Below the pieces are notes generated by a model. The model saw nothing but the letters and a program-made list of their open reading frames with translations, did no database searches and was not told the DNA's origin. From HGM04593 sp045646845 (GTDB lineage Bacteria; Bacteroidota; Bacteroidia; Bacteroidales; Bacteroidaceae), in assembly GCA_045646845.1 (NCBI GenBank), contig JAZRLO010000032.1, positions 1 through 63,134 of the forward strand: DNA of 63,134 nt. The letters run 5' to 3'. Positions within the stretch are counted from its first letter, which is position 1, and every line of letters begins with the position of its first letter. Position numbers and translations under genes: made by a program. Positions 1-7,545 of this stretch are shown here, piece after piece.

Positions 1-90
1 CATGAACGGCACGTAATGGAAAAAGATGGAAATAATCACTATTATACCAACAGCGATACCTCCAACATAATACAAATTAGTAGTATCCAT
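1..90 (-). CDS. floA: Flotillin-like protein FloA, N-terminal fragment (runs off the window)
   Basis: Only the first 30 codons are visible. They start MDTTNLYYVGG, continue as one hydrophobic segment (about residues 8-25) and reach a YVPF motif, which is how Bacteroidota FloA (SPFH/flotillin-like membrane scaffold, old name UPF0365) begins. FloA organises ordered membrane microdomains and is usually encoded next to a short NfeD protein, exactly as here: nfeD lies upstream on the same strand. A 201-bp spacer carrying an inverted-repeat element separates the two genes. The fragment is short, so the identification rests largely on context. Confidence 0.75.
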   Translation of the reverse strand, partial: MDTTNLYYVGGIAVGIIVIISIFFHYVPFM

Positions 91-101
91 AATCCTATTT
101 A

Positions 102-294
102 TTAGAAGTTGTTTAAATTTCTTTCAAAAATATTATTTACAATCCGCAAGAAGTGCTTGTCTTTTTATGCCCTTTTTTGCCTGTTTTTCCATTTTTCGCA
201 GTTAGATCGCCCGCTACGCGCCTTTGAAAAATGAAAAAAAACTCTAAAAAAGTTCTATAAAAATTTCAAGGACATAAATTTAAACAGTTTCTTA
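102..294. repeat. 193-bp element with terminal inverted repeats (element A)
   Basis: The left end (102-120) reads TTAGAAGTTGTTTAAATTT. The right end (276-294), reverse complemented, reads TAAGAAACTGTTTAAATTT, matching it at 16 of 19 positions. The interior has no ORF. The right repeat contains the nfeD stop codon (292-294), and the element fills nearly all of the nfeD-floA spacer, so it should be transcribed as the floA leader. A similar-sized element is at 41031-41224 and a shortened one at 27744-27823. It is either a MITE-like insertion or a structured leader. Confidence 0.6.
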
Positions 295-765
295 TTTGTC
301 AGTCACTCTCTTTACATAAATAGCCTCGCCCACGATACGGATAATCTCGACAGGCTCACCCTCCTTGATGTATCCCATTTCGGACTTAACCTCAACCAGT
401 TCGCCGTTGAATTCCGCTTCGCCTATAAGCGCGAGACGGGTCCTTGTAACCCCCTTGTCACCTACTGCGAATTTCTTTATATCGACAACCTCCAGTTTTG
501 AATCAAGATTCTTCTTCAACGCAACCTTGTCGAGCGACTTGCCATACAGAGCCCACATGAACAGGGCAATACATATAAGTACGGCAACCAGCATGGTTAT
601 CCAGCCGGTAAGCGCGCCGACCTCAAAGAAAGCATACAGCACGGAACCTATCATAGCAAGACCTCCTGCAATTCCGGCCATTCCCAATCCCGGCACGAAC
701 AGCACCTCAACTACAAGCAGCACTGTCGCCAAGACAACAAGAAACGCAACAATTCCAATTTCCAT
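292..765 (-). CDS. NfeD family membrane protein
   Basis: The protein has 157 residues. Residues 1-70 hold closely spaced hydrophobic helices, and the C-terminal part (about 95-155) is an OB-fold-like NfeD domain with the family pattern G..G...T.L...G.a...G. This is the short NfeD form, without the ClpP-like protease domain. Short NfeD proteins partner flotillin-like FloA in membrane microdomains, and floA follows downstream. The gene starts 10 bp after the stop of the TPR/PD40 gene, so the three genes probably form one minus-strand transcript. Its stop codon lies inside an inverted-repeat element. Confidence 0.88.
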   Translation of the reverse strand: MEIGIVAFLVVLATVLLVVEVLFVPGLGMAGIAGGLAMIGSVLYAFFEVGALTGWITMLVAVLICIALFMWALYGKSLDKVALKKNLDSKLEVVDIKKFAVGDKGVTRTRLALIGEAEFNGELVEVKSEMGYIKEGEPVEIIRIVGEAIYVKRVTDK

Positions 766-775
766 AACTCATTGA

Positions 776-2209
776 TTATTTATACAATTCAGTCTGTTCC
801 AAACGTCTTACTTCAAGTAATATACGTTCGAGCAGTACATATTCCTTTTCCACTTTTCTCTCAAGAGCGAGTATCCCGTCCTTCATACGGTTCTTCGCAC
901 TTTTTCCTGCCGCAGCATACTCATCGCGCATCTTCCCGAGAGCGGCAACATCGGCAGCATGATTCCTGCTTCGGGTCTGCCACTCCTCGTAGAGTTTACG
1001 CGCCGCCGCACTCTTGAAATCAGACAAAGACCTGTAGTCGCGCGTATCGTCAACAACAAACAGAAAATCACCCCTTGCGCCGTCACCCTTGCCGGCATAG
1101 AGCGACATCATAAGCTGTCTGCGCGCCTCCCTTATCATATCCTCGTCGGTCTGGGTGTCCATTATTGAAGCAATGTCGGCATAAGCAAGCACCTTTTCGT
1201 ACCCCAGTTCATCGACATCGTATTTCTCCCTCTCTTCATCGGGAACAAAGATATACACACACACCTTGCCCTCGGGCTGGTTACGGTCCGATGCAAACCA
1301 GCCGATGTTCGCAACCTCGTTTATCGCAAGCATATAGTCGTTGGCGAGGGAGTTGAACGGCATTCCCAAATGATTGGGACGGTAAAACTCACCGCTCTCC
1401 TCATCGTAGGAGGACACAAAAATATCATAGCCGCCTATAGAGCCTTCACCGTCACTGGCAAAATAGAAGGTGGTACCGTCGGAAAGCATAAACGGATAAC
1501 TGTCATTACCGCCGGTGTCAAACCCTTCGAGCAACCTCGGTTCACCCCATTCGTCACCAGTCCTGACGTTGTAATAGAGCTTCATCTGCGGCACAGAATC
1601 CCCATTCTCGGCCGAATAGTATATGTCAAGCCCACGCTCGCTCTCATAGACAACCCCTTTGAAGGAGGGCTTGCCGAAATAGTCGGAACCGAGAGCCAGA
1701 CGCCCCACATCGGCACCCATCTTATATACTTGGAGGAAATCCTGCTTGTCAACGACAAAACTGTCAACAAAGCATACAATCTCCGTATTACGTACCATCC
1801 GCAACAGACGTTTGGCAAACTCGAGCCTTTCGTAACCAGCCTCCAACAGCTCATCATCATCCACCACACCGACATAACCGTCAAAAGCCTCCACCGCAGC
1901 CGGATAGTCACGTCTTTTCATATGATATTCACCCAGATAGCGGAAGGCATTCGGAAGGTCATGAGATGCCGCAAACTCAAGCATAGGCAACACGTCAACA
2001 GAGTCCTCACCCGTCTCAATGCAACATGCTGCATACCACAGGTTGAAATCCGCACTCTTGGGTTTTCCCTTCAGAAGTTGCCTGAACATGGGCTTCGCCT
2101 CCTCGAAACGGCCTTCATTGAAAAGCTTGCAAGCCGTAGCCTTGTTCTGCGCAACCGCTCCCACGACAGCAAATACCAATATCAGAAATATGTAATGTAA
2201 TCGCCTCAT
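776..2209 (-). CDS. Secreted TPR and PD40 (WD40-like) repeat protein
   Basis: The 477-residue protein begins with a signal peptide (about residues 1-20, cleavage near AVAQ). Residues 20-130 are TPR-like helical repeats (FNEGRFEEAKPMFRQLL and following). Residues 160-330 contain PD40/WD40-like strands with the typical FASDG..GGYDIF and WFASDRN signatures. The C-terminus (about 390-477) is charged and helical, probably a coiled coil. Related Bacteroidota proteins of TPR-PD40 type sit in the periplasm or outer membrane; many also carry an OmpA domain, which is absent here. The biochemical role is unknown. It leads the operon with nfeD and floA. Confidence 0.75.
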   Translation of the reverse strand: MRRLHYIFLILVFAVVGAVAQNKATACKLFNEGRFEEAKPMFRQLLKGKPKSADFNLWYAACCIETGEDSVDVLPMLEFAASHDLPNAFRYLGEYHMKRRDYPAAVEAFDGYVGVVDDDELLEAGYERLEFAKRLLRMVRNTEIVCFVDSFVVDKQDFLQVYKMGADVGRLALGSDYFGKPSFKGVVYESERGLDIYYSAENGDSVPQMKLYYNVRTGDEWGEPRLLEGFDTGGNDSYPFMLSDGTTFYFASDGEGSIGGYDIFVSSYDEESGEFYRPNHLGMPFNSLANDYMLAINEVANIGWFASDRNQPEGKVCVYIFVPDEEREKYDVDELGYEKVLAYADIASIMDTQTDEDMIREARRQLMMSLYAGKGDGARGDFLFVVDDTRDYRSLSDFKSAAARKLYEEWQTRSRNHAADVAALGKMRDEYAAAGKSAKNRMKDGILALERKVEKEYVLLERILLEVRRLEQTELYK

Positions 2210-2282
2210 TCAATAATCGGTTTATATCAACAGGCTGCATAGACAGAACAACCACCACGCAGCAACTGCAATGTTCCAATTT

Positions 2283-2314
2283 CAAAAATATGCAAATAAA
2301 TCGTAAAAAACGAA
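2283..2314 (-). promoter_or_regulatory. Probable promoter of the TPR/PD40-nfeD-floA operon
   Basis: Read on the minus strand, the -7 box is TATTTTTG (2283-2290), a full match to TAnnTTTG. Twenty bases further upstream lies TTCG (2311-2314), a 3-of-4 match to the TTTG -33 box. It is 73 bp upstream of the start codon. Confidence 0.5.
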
Positions 2315-2467
2315 GCGCGAAGCCTTTTTTTTAATAATTTAAGAAAACAGACGCTCCGGCACCGAACGGCTGCGACACTCAAAAAAAAGCAAAAAGCATC
2401 CCCCGGAGAGGGTTTTTACGGAGTAAAATTATTAACTTCGCGCCGCAAAAGCAAAAACAGGGTAAAG

Positions 2468-3262
2468 ATGCCAAAACTGACAGAAGAACAAAAGATTTAC
2501 AGACGGATATCCAAGCAGTTCGGACGCGCCACAAAAGGGTACGGCATGCTGGCCGACGGCGACAAGATTCTCGTAGCCCTGTCGGGTGGCAAAGACTCCC
2601 TTACCCTGCTGCAACTCATGGCAGAGAGAAGCCGCATACTGAAGCCGAAGATTGAGGTCATTGCCGCACACGTGACAATGTCCAATATCCCATACAAGGC
2701 CGACTTCGAATTCCTGAAGCAATTCTGCACCGACCTCGGCATAGAGTTCCACATACTCCAGAGCGGCTTCGATGCCAGCACCGACACCCGAAAATCGCCA
2801 TGTTTCCTCTGTTCATGGAACAGGAGAAAGGCACTCTTCACGCTTGCACAGGAGAGCGGATGCAACAAGATTGCTCTGGGGCACAACATGGACGATTTCA
2901 TAGAGACAATGCTCATGAACGTCACATTCCAAGGAGCGTTCAGCGCAATGGCACCCGTAATGCAGATGGATAAATTCCCTATAACCGTGATACGTCCGCT
3001 ATGCCTTGTCAACGAAGCCGACGTTGAAGTCCATGCCAAGGCAATCGGGTTCCGTCCGCAAATAAAGAACTGCCCTCACGAAAACGCCTCAAACCGCAAG
3101 GCAATGAAGGAGTTGCTGATGCAACTCGAGCAGCTCAACCCCGAAGCACGCTACAACATCTGGGGAGCGATGAGCAACATACAGCCATCACTCCTACCGC
3201 CCAAGATAAGCAACGGAGAGCCCATGGATACCGCACGGGGCAACAACGGAACAAACAGTTGA
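2468..3262 (+). CDS. ttcA: tRNA 2-thiocytidine biosynthesis protein, TtcA-like
   Basis: A 264-residue PP-loop ATP pyrophosphatase. The nucleotide-binding SGGKDS motif is at residues 39-44. A CFLC motif (Cys112, Cys115) and a later NCPHEN cysteine match the three-cysteine pattern with which TtcA/TtuA-type enzymes bind an iron-sulfur cluster. TtcA thiolates cytidine 32 of tRNA, using ATP to activate the base. The start follows a weak promoter-like TAACTTCG (2433-2440). The DUF486 gene lies 32 bp downstream on the same strand. The alternative is another member of the TtcA/TtuA group with a different target base. Confidence 0.82.
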   Translation: MPKLTEEQKIYRRISKQFGRATKGYGMLADGDKILVALSGGKDSLTLLQLMAERSRILKPKIEVIAAHVTMSNIPYKADFEFLKQFCTDLGIEFHILQSGFDASTDTRKSPCFLCSWNRRKALFTLAQESGCNKIALGHNMDDFIETMLMNVTFQGAFSAMAPVMQMDKFPITVIRPLCLVNEADVEVHAKAIGFRPQIKNCPHENASNRKAMKELLMQLEQLNPEARYNIWGAMSNIQPSLLPPKISNGEPMDTARGNNGTNS

Positions 3263-3294
3263 AAACATAAGAAAAACAGTAAAAATACACAACA

Positions 3295-3669
3295 ATGTCA
3301 AAAGCATTCCTAACAATCCTGCTGTTGGTAGTATCCAACTGCTTCATGACACTGGCATGGTACGGAAACCTGAAGCTCCAGGACATGAAAATCATCTCAC
3401 AGAACACATCGATAGTACTCATCGTACTCATCAGCTGGTGTGTCGCGCTGCTTGAATATTCATTCCTGATTCCGGCAAACAGAATAGGCTCAGAGATGAA
3501 CGGCGGCCCCTTCTCCCTGGTACAGCTGAAAGTCATACAGGAGGTTATATCCTGCGTAGTGTTCGGAGTCATCGTATCCGTACTTTTCAAAGGCGAAAGC
3601 CTGCAGTGGAACCATCTGGTGGCAGTTTTATTCCTGGCACTTGCGGTATATTTCGTGTTCATGAAATGA
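3295..3669 (+). CDS. DUF486 (DMT-like) small membrane protein
   Basis: The 124-residue protein has four hydrophobic helices (about 2-22, 36-58, 75-95, 103-123), matching the DUF486 family, which is distantly related to drug/metabolite transporters. The motifs NCFMTLAWYG and EYSFLIPANRIG are characteristic of this family. Its substrate is unknown. It may be co-transcribed with the ttcA-like gene 32 bp upstream and is followed by a strong hairpin at 3750-3782. Confidence 0.85.
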   Translation: MSKAFLTILLLVVSNCFMTLAWYGNLKLQDMKIISQNTSIVLIVLISWCVALLEYSFLIPANRIGSEMNGGPFSLVQLKVIQEVISCVVFGVIVSVLFKGESLQWNHLVAVLFLALAVYFVFMK

Positions 3670-3749
3670 GATTGCAAACGCAGGCTCCTTAGATAAAGAA
3701 AGAAACTAAAAAACGACAACGGAGAACAATCTCCAGAGAAAAGAAAAAC

Positions 3750-3782
3750 GCGCGCCGGGTGTAGTCACTACAGCCGGCGCGC
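3750..3782 (+). terminator. Strong hairpin after the DUF486 gene
   Basis: GCGCGCCGG (3750-3758) pairs with CCGGCGCGC (3774-3782); an inner GTAG/CTAC pair extends the helix. There is no clear T-run afterwards, so termination strength is uncertain. Confidence 0.6.
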
Positions 3783-3944
3783 TCCATTTACAAACACTAT
3801 TCATTTACTAAAACAATATCATTTATGGTCTAACACATTCAAGTTTTTTCTTTGTCGTTTTTCTGTTTTTCTTAGTTGTCAATAAATTTTGGAAGCACTT
3901 GCTATTTTATAAAAATTCTTTTACAAATTTCAGTTTTAAGGAAT

Positions 3945-3973
3945 CCTGCGGAACAGTAACCGTCCCGCAGGAC
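3945..3973 (-). terminator. Hairpin after the rubrerythrin gene
   Basis: TCCTGCGG (3945-3952) pairs with CCGCAGGA (3966-3973), 36 bp past the rubrerythrin stop on the minus strand. The following sequence is T-poor, so this is a probable but not typical intrinsic terminator. Confidence 0.5.
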
Positions 3974-4009
3974 AAAATTTAAAACATCAATTACTACGAA
4001 AAAGATTTT

Positions 4010-4552
4010 TTATTTGAAATATCTGTTGTAAAGTCCCTCGAAGCCCTTGCCGTGGCGAGCCTCATCCTTTGCCATTTCGTGTACTGTATCGTGGATTGCA
4101 TCGAGGTTGAGTTCCTTCGCACGCTTTGCGATGCGGTATTTGTCGCTGTTTGCCTCAGCCTCGGCATTCATACGCTTGTCAAGGTTTGTCTTGGTATCCC
4201 ATACGCAGTCACCGAGAAGTTCAGCGAACTTTGCGGCATGCTCTGCCTCCTCCCATGCGTAACGCTTGAAAGCCTCTGCAATTTCGGGATAACCCTCACG
4301 GTCGGCCTGACGGCTCATCGCAAGATACATGCCCACCTCGGTACACTCACCTATAAAGTGGTTGTTCAAGTCCTTTATCATCTCATCGTCACAACCCTTG
4401 GCTACGCCTATAACGTGCTCCTGAACAAACTGGATAGGACCCTCCTGCAACTCGTTGAACTTCTCGGCAGGAACCTTGCACATAGGGCAACGCTCGGGAG
4501 CTGAATCACCTTCATGAATGTAACCACACACTGAACAAATGTACTTTTTCAT
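4010..4552 (-). CDS. Reverse rubrerythrin (NADH peroxidase type)
   Basis: The 180-residue protein has an N-terminal rubredoxin-like Fe(Cys)4 domain (Cys6, Cys9, Cys22, Cys25: CSVCG and CPMC) followed by a ferritin-like diiron domain with the helix motifs GECTEVGMY, EEAEHA and DEARHG. Rubredoxin before ferritin is the reversed order compared with classical rubrerythrin. Such proteins reduce hydrogen peroxide to water in the cytoplasm of anaerobes, with electrons from NADH through a reductase. It is a single-gene unit with its own strong promoter (4630-4662) and a hairpin after the stop. Confidence 0.93.
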   Translation of the reverse strand: MKKYICSVCGYIHEGDSAPERCPMCKVPAEKFNELQEGPIQFVQEHVIGVAKGCDDEMIKDLNNHFIGECTEVGMYLAMSRQADREGYPEIAEAFKRYAWEEAEHAAKFAELLGDCVWDTKTNLDKRMNAEAEANSDKYRIAKRAKELNLDAIHDTVHEMAKDEARHGKGFEGLYNRYFK

Positions 4553-4629
4553 AGTCGTAAAATTTTAAATTTAGCCGTTAATATTTGTTGTTTTCAATTT
4601 TGCTTTATTTTTCATTTCTGAAACCATTG

Positions 4630-4662
4630 CAAAGATAAACCCATTTCATTTTACTTTCCAAA
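4630..4662 (-). promoter_or_regulatory. Promoter of the rubrerythrin gene
   Basis: On the minus strand: TTTG (4659-4662), a 21-base spacer, then TATCTTTG (4630-4637). Both boxes match the Bacteroidota housekeeping sigma consensus fully. Confidence 0.75.
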
Positions 4663-5018
4663 CCTTTTTGTTATTTTTTTATTTCCGACATAGTTAAAAT
4701 TTATTAATCCCCATTCAGAGGCGCGCAAAACGGCTTTTCAACACTAATAAAAAAGCAAAACCGTAATAAGGGAGAGAGTTAACACAGCATAAAGTTAGAT
4801 AAGACAATTCGCTACACTCTGTATTAGAATATGCACTAACCGAGGTTCTGATGAATGAAAGATTCTTCCTTCACTTCGTTTCCGTCAGAATGAACAAAAT
4901 ATTTTCTCATCACGAGCTTTGCGGCAAACGTTCAAGTGTAGCGCAAACGGCAAAACAGCTACCCCAAAAAGAGCCATCTGTTAAAATTCGGCATTCCTGA
5001 AAAAAGTTCTCGCATTTA

Positions 5019-5050
5019 TTTGTATGATAAAAATATAAGGCGTATATTTG
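5019..5050 (+). promoter_or_regulatory. Promoter of the first fasciclin gene
   Basis: TTTG (5019-5022), a 20-base spacer, then TATATTTG (5043-5050): a full match to TTTG-N20-TAnnTTTG. It lies 62 bp upstream of the start codon. Confidence 0.8.
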
Positions 5051-5112
5051 AGGGATTAATAATAAAAATTATAAAAGAACCACACGAATTTAAATAAAAT
5101 TATAAAAATATC

Positions 5113-7242
5113 ATGATGAAAACCTTTGGTATGAAAATGAAGGGATGGGCCTTAGGAGCCCTTGCGGTAATTTCGGCCGCATCATTTACCGGTTGTAACG
5201 ACGATGTTGACAAGAGCAACCGTTTTACTTTCCAGAGTGAGCAGATTGCTGACTATCTGCAGAACAATCCTGAAAAATTCAGCAGTTTCTGCGAGATTCT
5301 CTCAAAAGCGAAAATCGGAAAGAAAGCTTCAGGAAGCGTGCTTATGACACTTTCAACTTACGGTTCCTACACATGTTTTGCTCCGACCAACGAAGCAGTA
5401 GAGAAATACCTTCTCGAAGAGTACAACAAATACATCGAGAGCGTTGAGCAGAACAAGTTAGACCCGCTCTACCCCATCAACAATACCGGCATCACCTCTC
5501 CACACCTCGAGGATCTTACCGACAGTATGGCAACAATCATTGCCAAAAACCACATCATCGAGATGGGCTACCTCACGACAGACATCAACGAGGGTGCATT
5601 CCCCATGAATACAATGAACGGCCGCTTCACCACCGTAGAGTGGGTAACCGATGAGGCGGGCCGCACATTCGCATACCTGAACAACAAATCACACATCATC
5701 GAGCAGGACCTCAAGAAGGAAAACGGTGTCGTACAGGTTGTTGACGCCGTACTCTCTCCGTCAAGTCTCAAGACATCAGAGCTTCTCGCTTCACAGCCGA
5801 GCTTCAGTCTCTTCAACAGCGCGCTTTCGGCTACCGGACTCGACGAAGTCATTTCAGAATTCGAGATTGACCCTGATTACGACGGAACGCTCTACGGACC
5901 TGCCTTCGAGACACAGAACAAACAGGAGCCTCCCTACCCCTCGGAGAGATATAGCCGTTTCACTCTCCTCGTCGAGAGCAACGACCTCCTCGCCGACCCC
6001 ACAAAGAACTCGCTCAACAAGCCCATCGTCACTCTTGACGACCTCGTGACATTCGCAGAGCACTGGTACGGAACCGAGGCACAGGGCGACTACACAAACC
6101 CGAACAACGCACTTTACAAGTTCGTGGCATACCACATAATTGACCGTCAGTTGCTCTACAGTTCATCTACCGGTTCAGGAGGATTCATCATCGAAAACTA
6201 CAACCACAAGGATTTCGACTCGGAAATCAACCTTCCCAAGACATACGACCGCTACGACTACTTCGAGACAAAGCTGCCTTACACCATGATCAAGGTTACA
6301 AGACCCTTCACCAACGAATCGCTCAAGGAGGAGGTTGTAATCAACTATGCACAGGATGGCGGAACACTGCTGATGGACCCCGAAATGCAACACCACATAA
6401 ACGTCGTAGTAGAGCGTGCAGGAACCACCAAGCAGCGCCCGGGTCTTGAGGACTTCAACCAGAACGCCCTCAACGGTATCATCCACACAATTGACAAGAT
6501 ACTCGTTTATAACGAGGACGAGATGATAGGTAACGTCCTGAACGAGCGCATGCGCTGGGACTCATCTTCATTGTTCCCCGAATTGACCAACAACGGCGTA
6601 CGCTGGCAGCCACAGGACAATTACACTCTTACATACATCCCCGGTGACTACAGCAGCCGCCTAAAAGTAAACAACACGTTCACCGACGTCTATTACCTGC
6701 GTCCGCATGCTACCGGCCTTAACGGATACTCTACATACATGGGTGACGAGCTTCTCGTAACAGGTAAATACGACTTCGAATACCGTTTGCCATATGTACC
6801 TGCCGGCAACTATGAAATACGTTTCGGTTATAACCAGTCCGATGCCCGTGGTGTGGTACAGTTCTACCTCGACGGAAAAATCTGCGGTATCCCAGTTGAC
6901 CTTCGCGACACTGTTGACCCCGCCCTCATTGGTTGGTTCGACGAAGATGGCATGGATGAGGATGAGATAAAGGAGAGCGACAAGGCCATGCGCAACCACG
7001 GTTACATGAAGGGAGCTGCAAGCTGCCACTTGACCAAAGACAAGGAGAGCATGCGTAAGTCACGGAAAGCAATACGTAAGATTATCGGTACATTCCGACT
7101 CGACAAGGGCGACCACTGGCTCCGTTTCAAGGACGTGATGGAGAACTCAACCGGTAAGCTCAACGAGTTCAGCCAGGATTACCTTGAACTCGTGCCCACA
7201 ATGGTTATCTCCAACCCCGCAAAACCCGAGGATAGAAACTAA
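5113..7242 (+). CDS. Fasciclin-domain surface lipoprotein (copy 1)
   Basis: The 709-residue protein has a lipoprotein signal ending SFTGC. Asn-Asp-Asp-Val-Asp follows the cysteine; such acidic residues act as a surface-export signal in Bacteroidota lipoproteins. Two fasciclin (FAS1) domains follow, about residues 45-220 (TYGSYTCFAPTNEAV, then NGVVQVVDAVL) and 225-470 (NALNGIIHTIDKILV). The C-terminal 230 residues form a separate beta-rich module. FAS1 domains mediate adhesion or ligand binding; the ligand here is unknown. A close paralogue of the same architecture is at 9479-11548. The start could also be the next ATG (5116). A strong promoter precedes it and a terminator follows. Confidence 0.85.
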   Translation: MMKTFGMKMKGWALGALAVISAASFTGCNDDVDKSNRFTFQSEQIADYLQNNPEKFSSFCEILSKAKIGKKASGSVLMTLSTYGSYTCFAPTNEAVEKYLLEEYNKYIESVEQNKLDPLYPINNTGITSPHLEDLTDSMATIIAKNHIIEMGYLTTDINEGAFPMNTMNGRFTTVEWVTDEAGRTFAYLNNKSHIIEQDLKKENGVVQVVDAVLSPSSLKTSELLASQPSFSLFNSALSATGLDEVISEFEIDPDYDGTLYGPAFETQNKQEPPYPSERYSRFTLLVESNDLLADPTKNSLNKPIVTLDDLVTFAEHWYGTEAQGDYTNPNNALYKFVAYHIIDRQLLYSSSTGSGGFIIENYNHKDFDSEINLPKTYDRYDYFETKLPYTMIKVTRPFTNESLKEEVVINYAQDGGTLLMDPEMQHHINVVVERAGTTKQRPGLEDFNQNALNGIIHTIDKILVYNEDEMIGNVLNERMRWDSSSLFPELTNNGVRWQPQDNYTLTYIPGDYSSRLKVNNTFTDVYYLRPHATGLNGYSTYMGDELLVTGKYDFEYRLPYVPAGNYEIRFGYNQSDARGVVQFYLDGKICGIPVDLRDTVDPALIGWFDEDGMDEDEIKESDKAMRNHGYMKGAASCHLTKDKESMRKSRKAIRKIIGTFRLDKGDHWLRFKDVMENSTGKLNEFSQDYLELVPTMVISNPAKPEDRN

Positions 7243-7258
7243 CAGATATACAATTCCA

Positions 7259-7291
7259 ATCAGGATGGCGGCTCGCCATCCTGATTTTTTA
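7259..7291 (+). terminator. Rho-independent terminator after fasciclin copy 1
   Basis: A perfect 12-bp stem (7259-7270 with 7274-7285, ATCAGGATGGCG) with a three-base loop is followed by a run of T. Confidence 0.88.
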
Positions 7292-7453
7292 TATCCATAA
7301 AAGCCTGTCCGGCAAACTCGGCACAAACGCACAACACCACAAAAGGCCGCAGTTTCGCAAGAGTTTCGAGAAATTCATAAACAGATACGTTAAATAATAG
7401 CATAACTTGTAAAAAATAAAAAGGTAAAACATTCTTTATAAACAATAATTCAT

Positions 7454-7461
7454 TATTTTTG
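7454..7461 (+). promoter_or_regulatory. -7 box upstream of nadE
   Basis: TATTTTTG matches TAnnTTTG; no clear TTTG is seen 19-21 bases upstream. Its position implies transcription starting near 7467, downstream of an in-frame start at 7459, so the 7546 start of nadE is preferred. Confidence 0.45.
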
Positions 7462-7545
7462 CAAATAATAAGGTGTATTCCGGGCAGGACAGACCAAAAC
7501 TGCCAGCACCCCGGAATATCTATAAAAACCACACTGACAGCAATA

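Larger units (their letters stand above)
3670..4009. other. Gene-free spacer with two converging hairpins
   Basis: The spacer between convergent genes holds a GC-rich hairpin for the plus-strand genes (3750-3782), a second hairpin for the minus-strand rubrerythrin gene (3945-3973), and AT-rich sequence between them. I see no gene or RNA in the rest. Confidence 0.6.
4553..5112. other. 560-bp spacer with divergent promoters
   Basis: It holds the minus-strand rubrerythrin promoter (4630-4662) and the plus-strand fasciclin-gene promoter (5019-5050). A stretch near 4851-4905 resembles the dispersed GATTCTTC...TTCG...CAGAATGAAC sequence common in Bacteroidales spacers. A 49-residue ORF there (4851-5000) looks repeat-derived and is not called. 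Confidence 0.5.

Noticed and set aside
1370..2200. 276-residue plus-strand open frame
   Set aside because: Antisense to the TPR/PD40 gene, which has a signal peptide and repeat motifs.
4851..5000. 49-residue ORF starting MNERFFLHFVSVRMNK
   Set aside because: It reads through a dispersed-repeat-type sequence (GATTCTTC...CAGAATGAAC); such ORFs recur in spacers and have no family support.
7459..7545. 29-codon N-terminal extension of nadE
   Set aside because: Overlaps a -7 box and does not resemble NadE; the Met at 7546 gives the family N-terminus.
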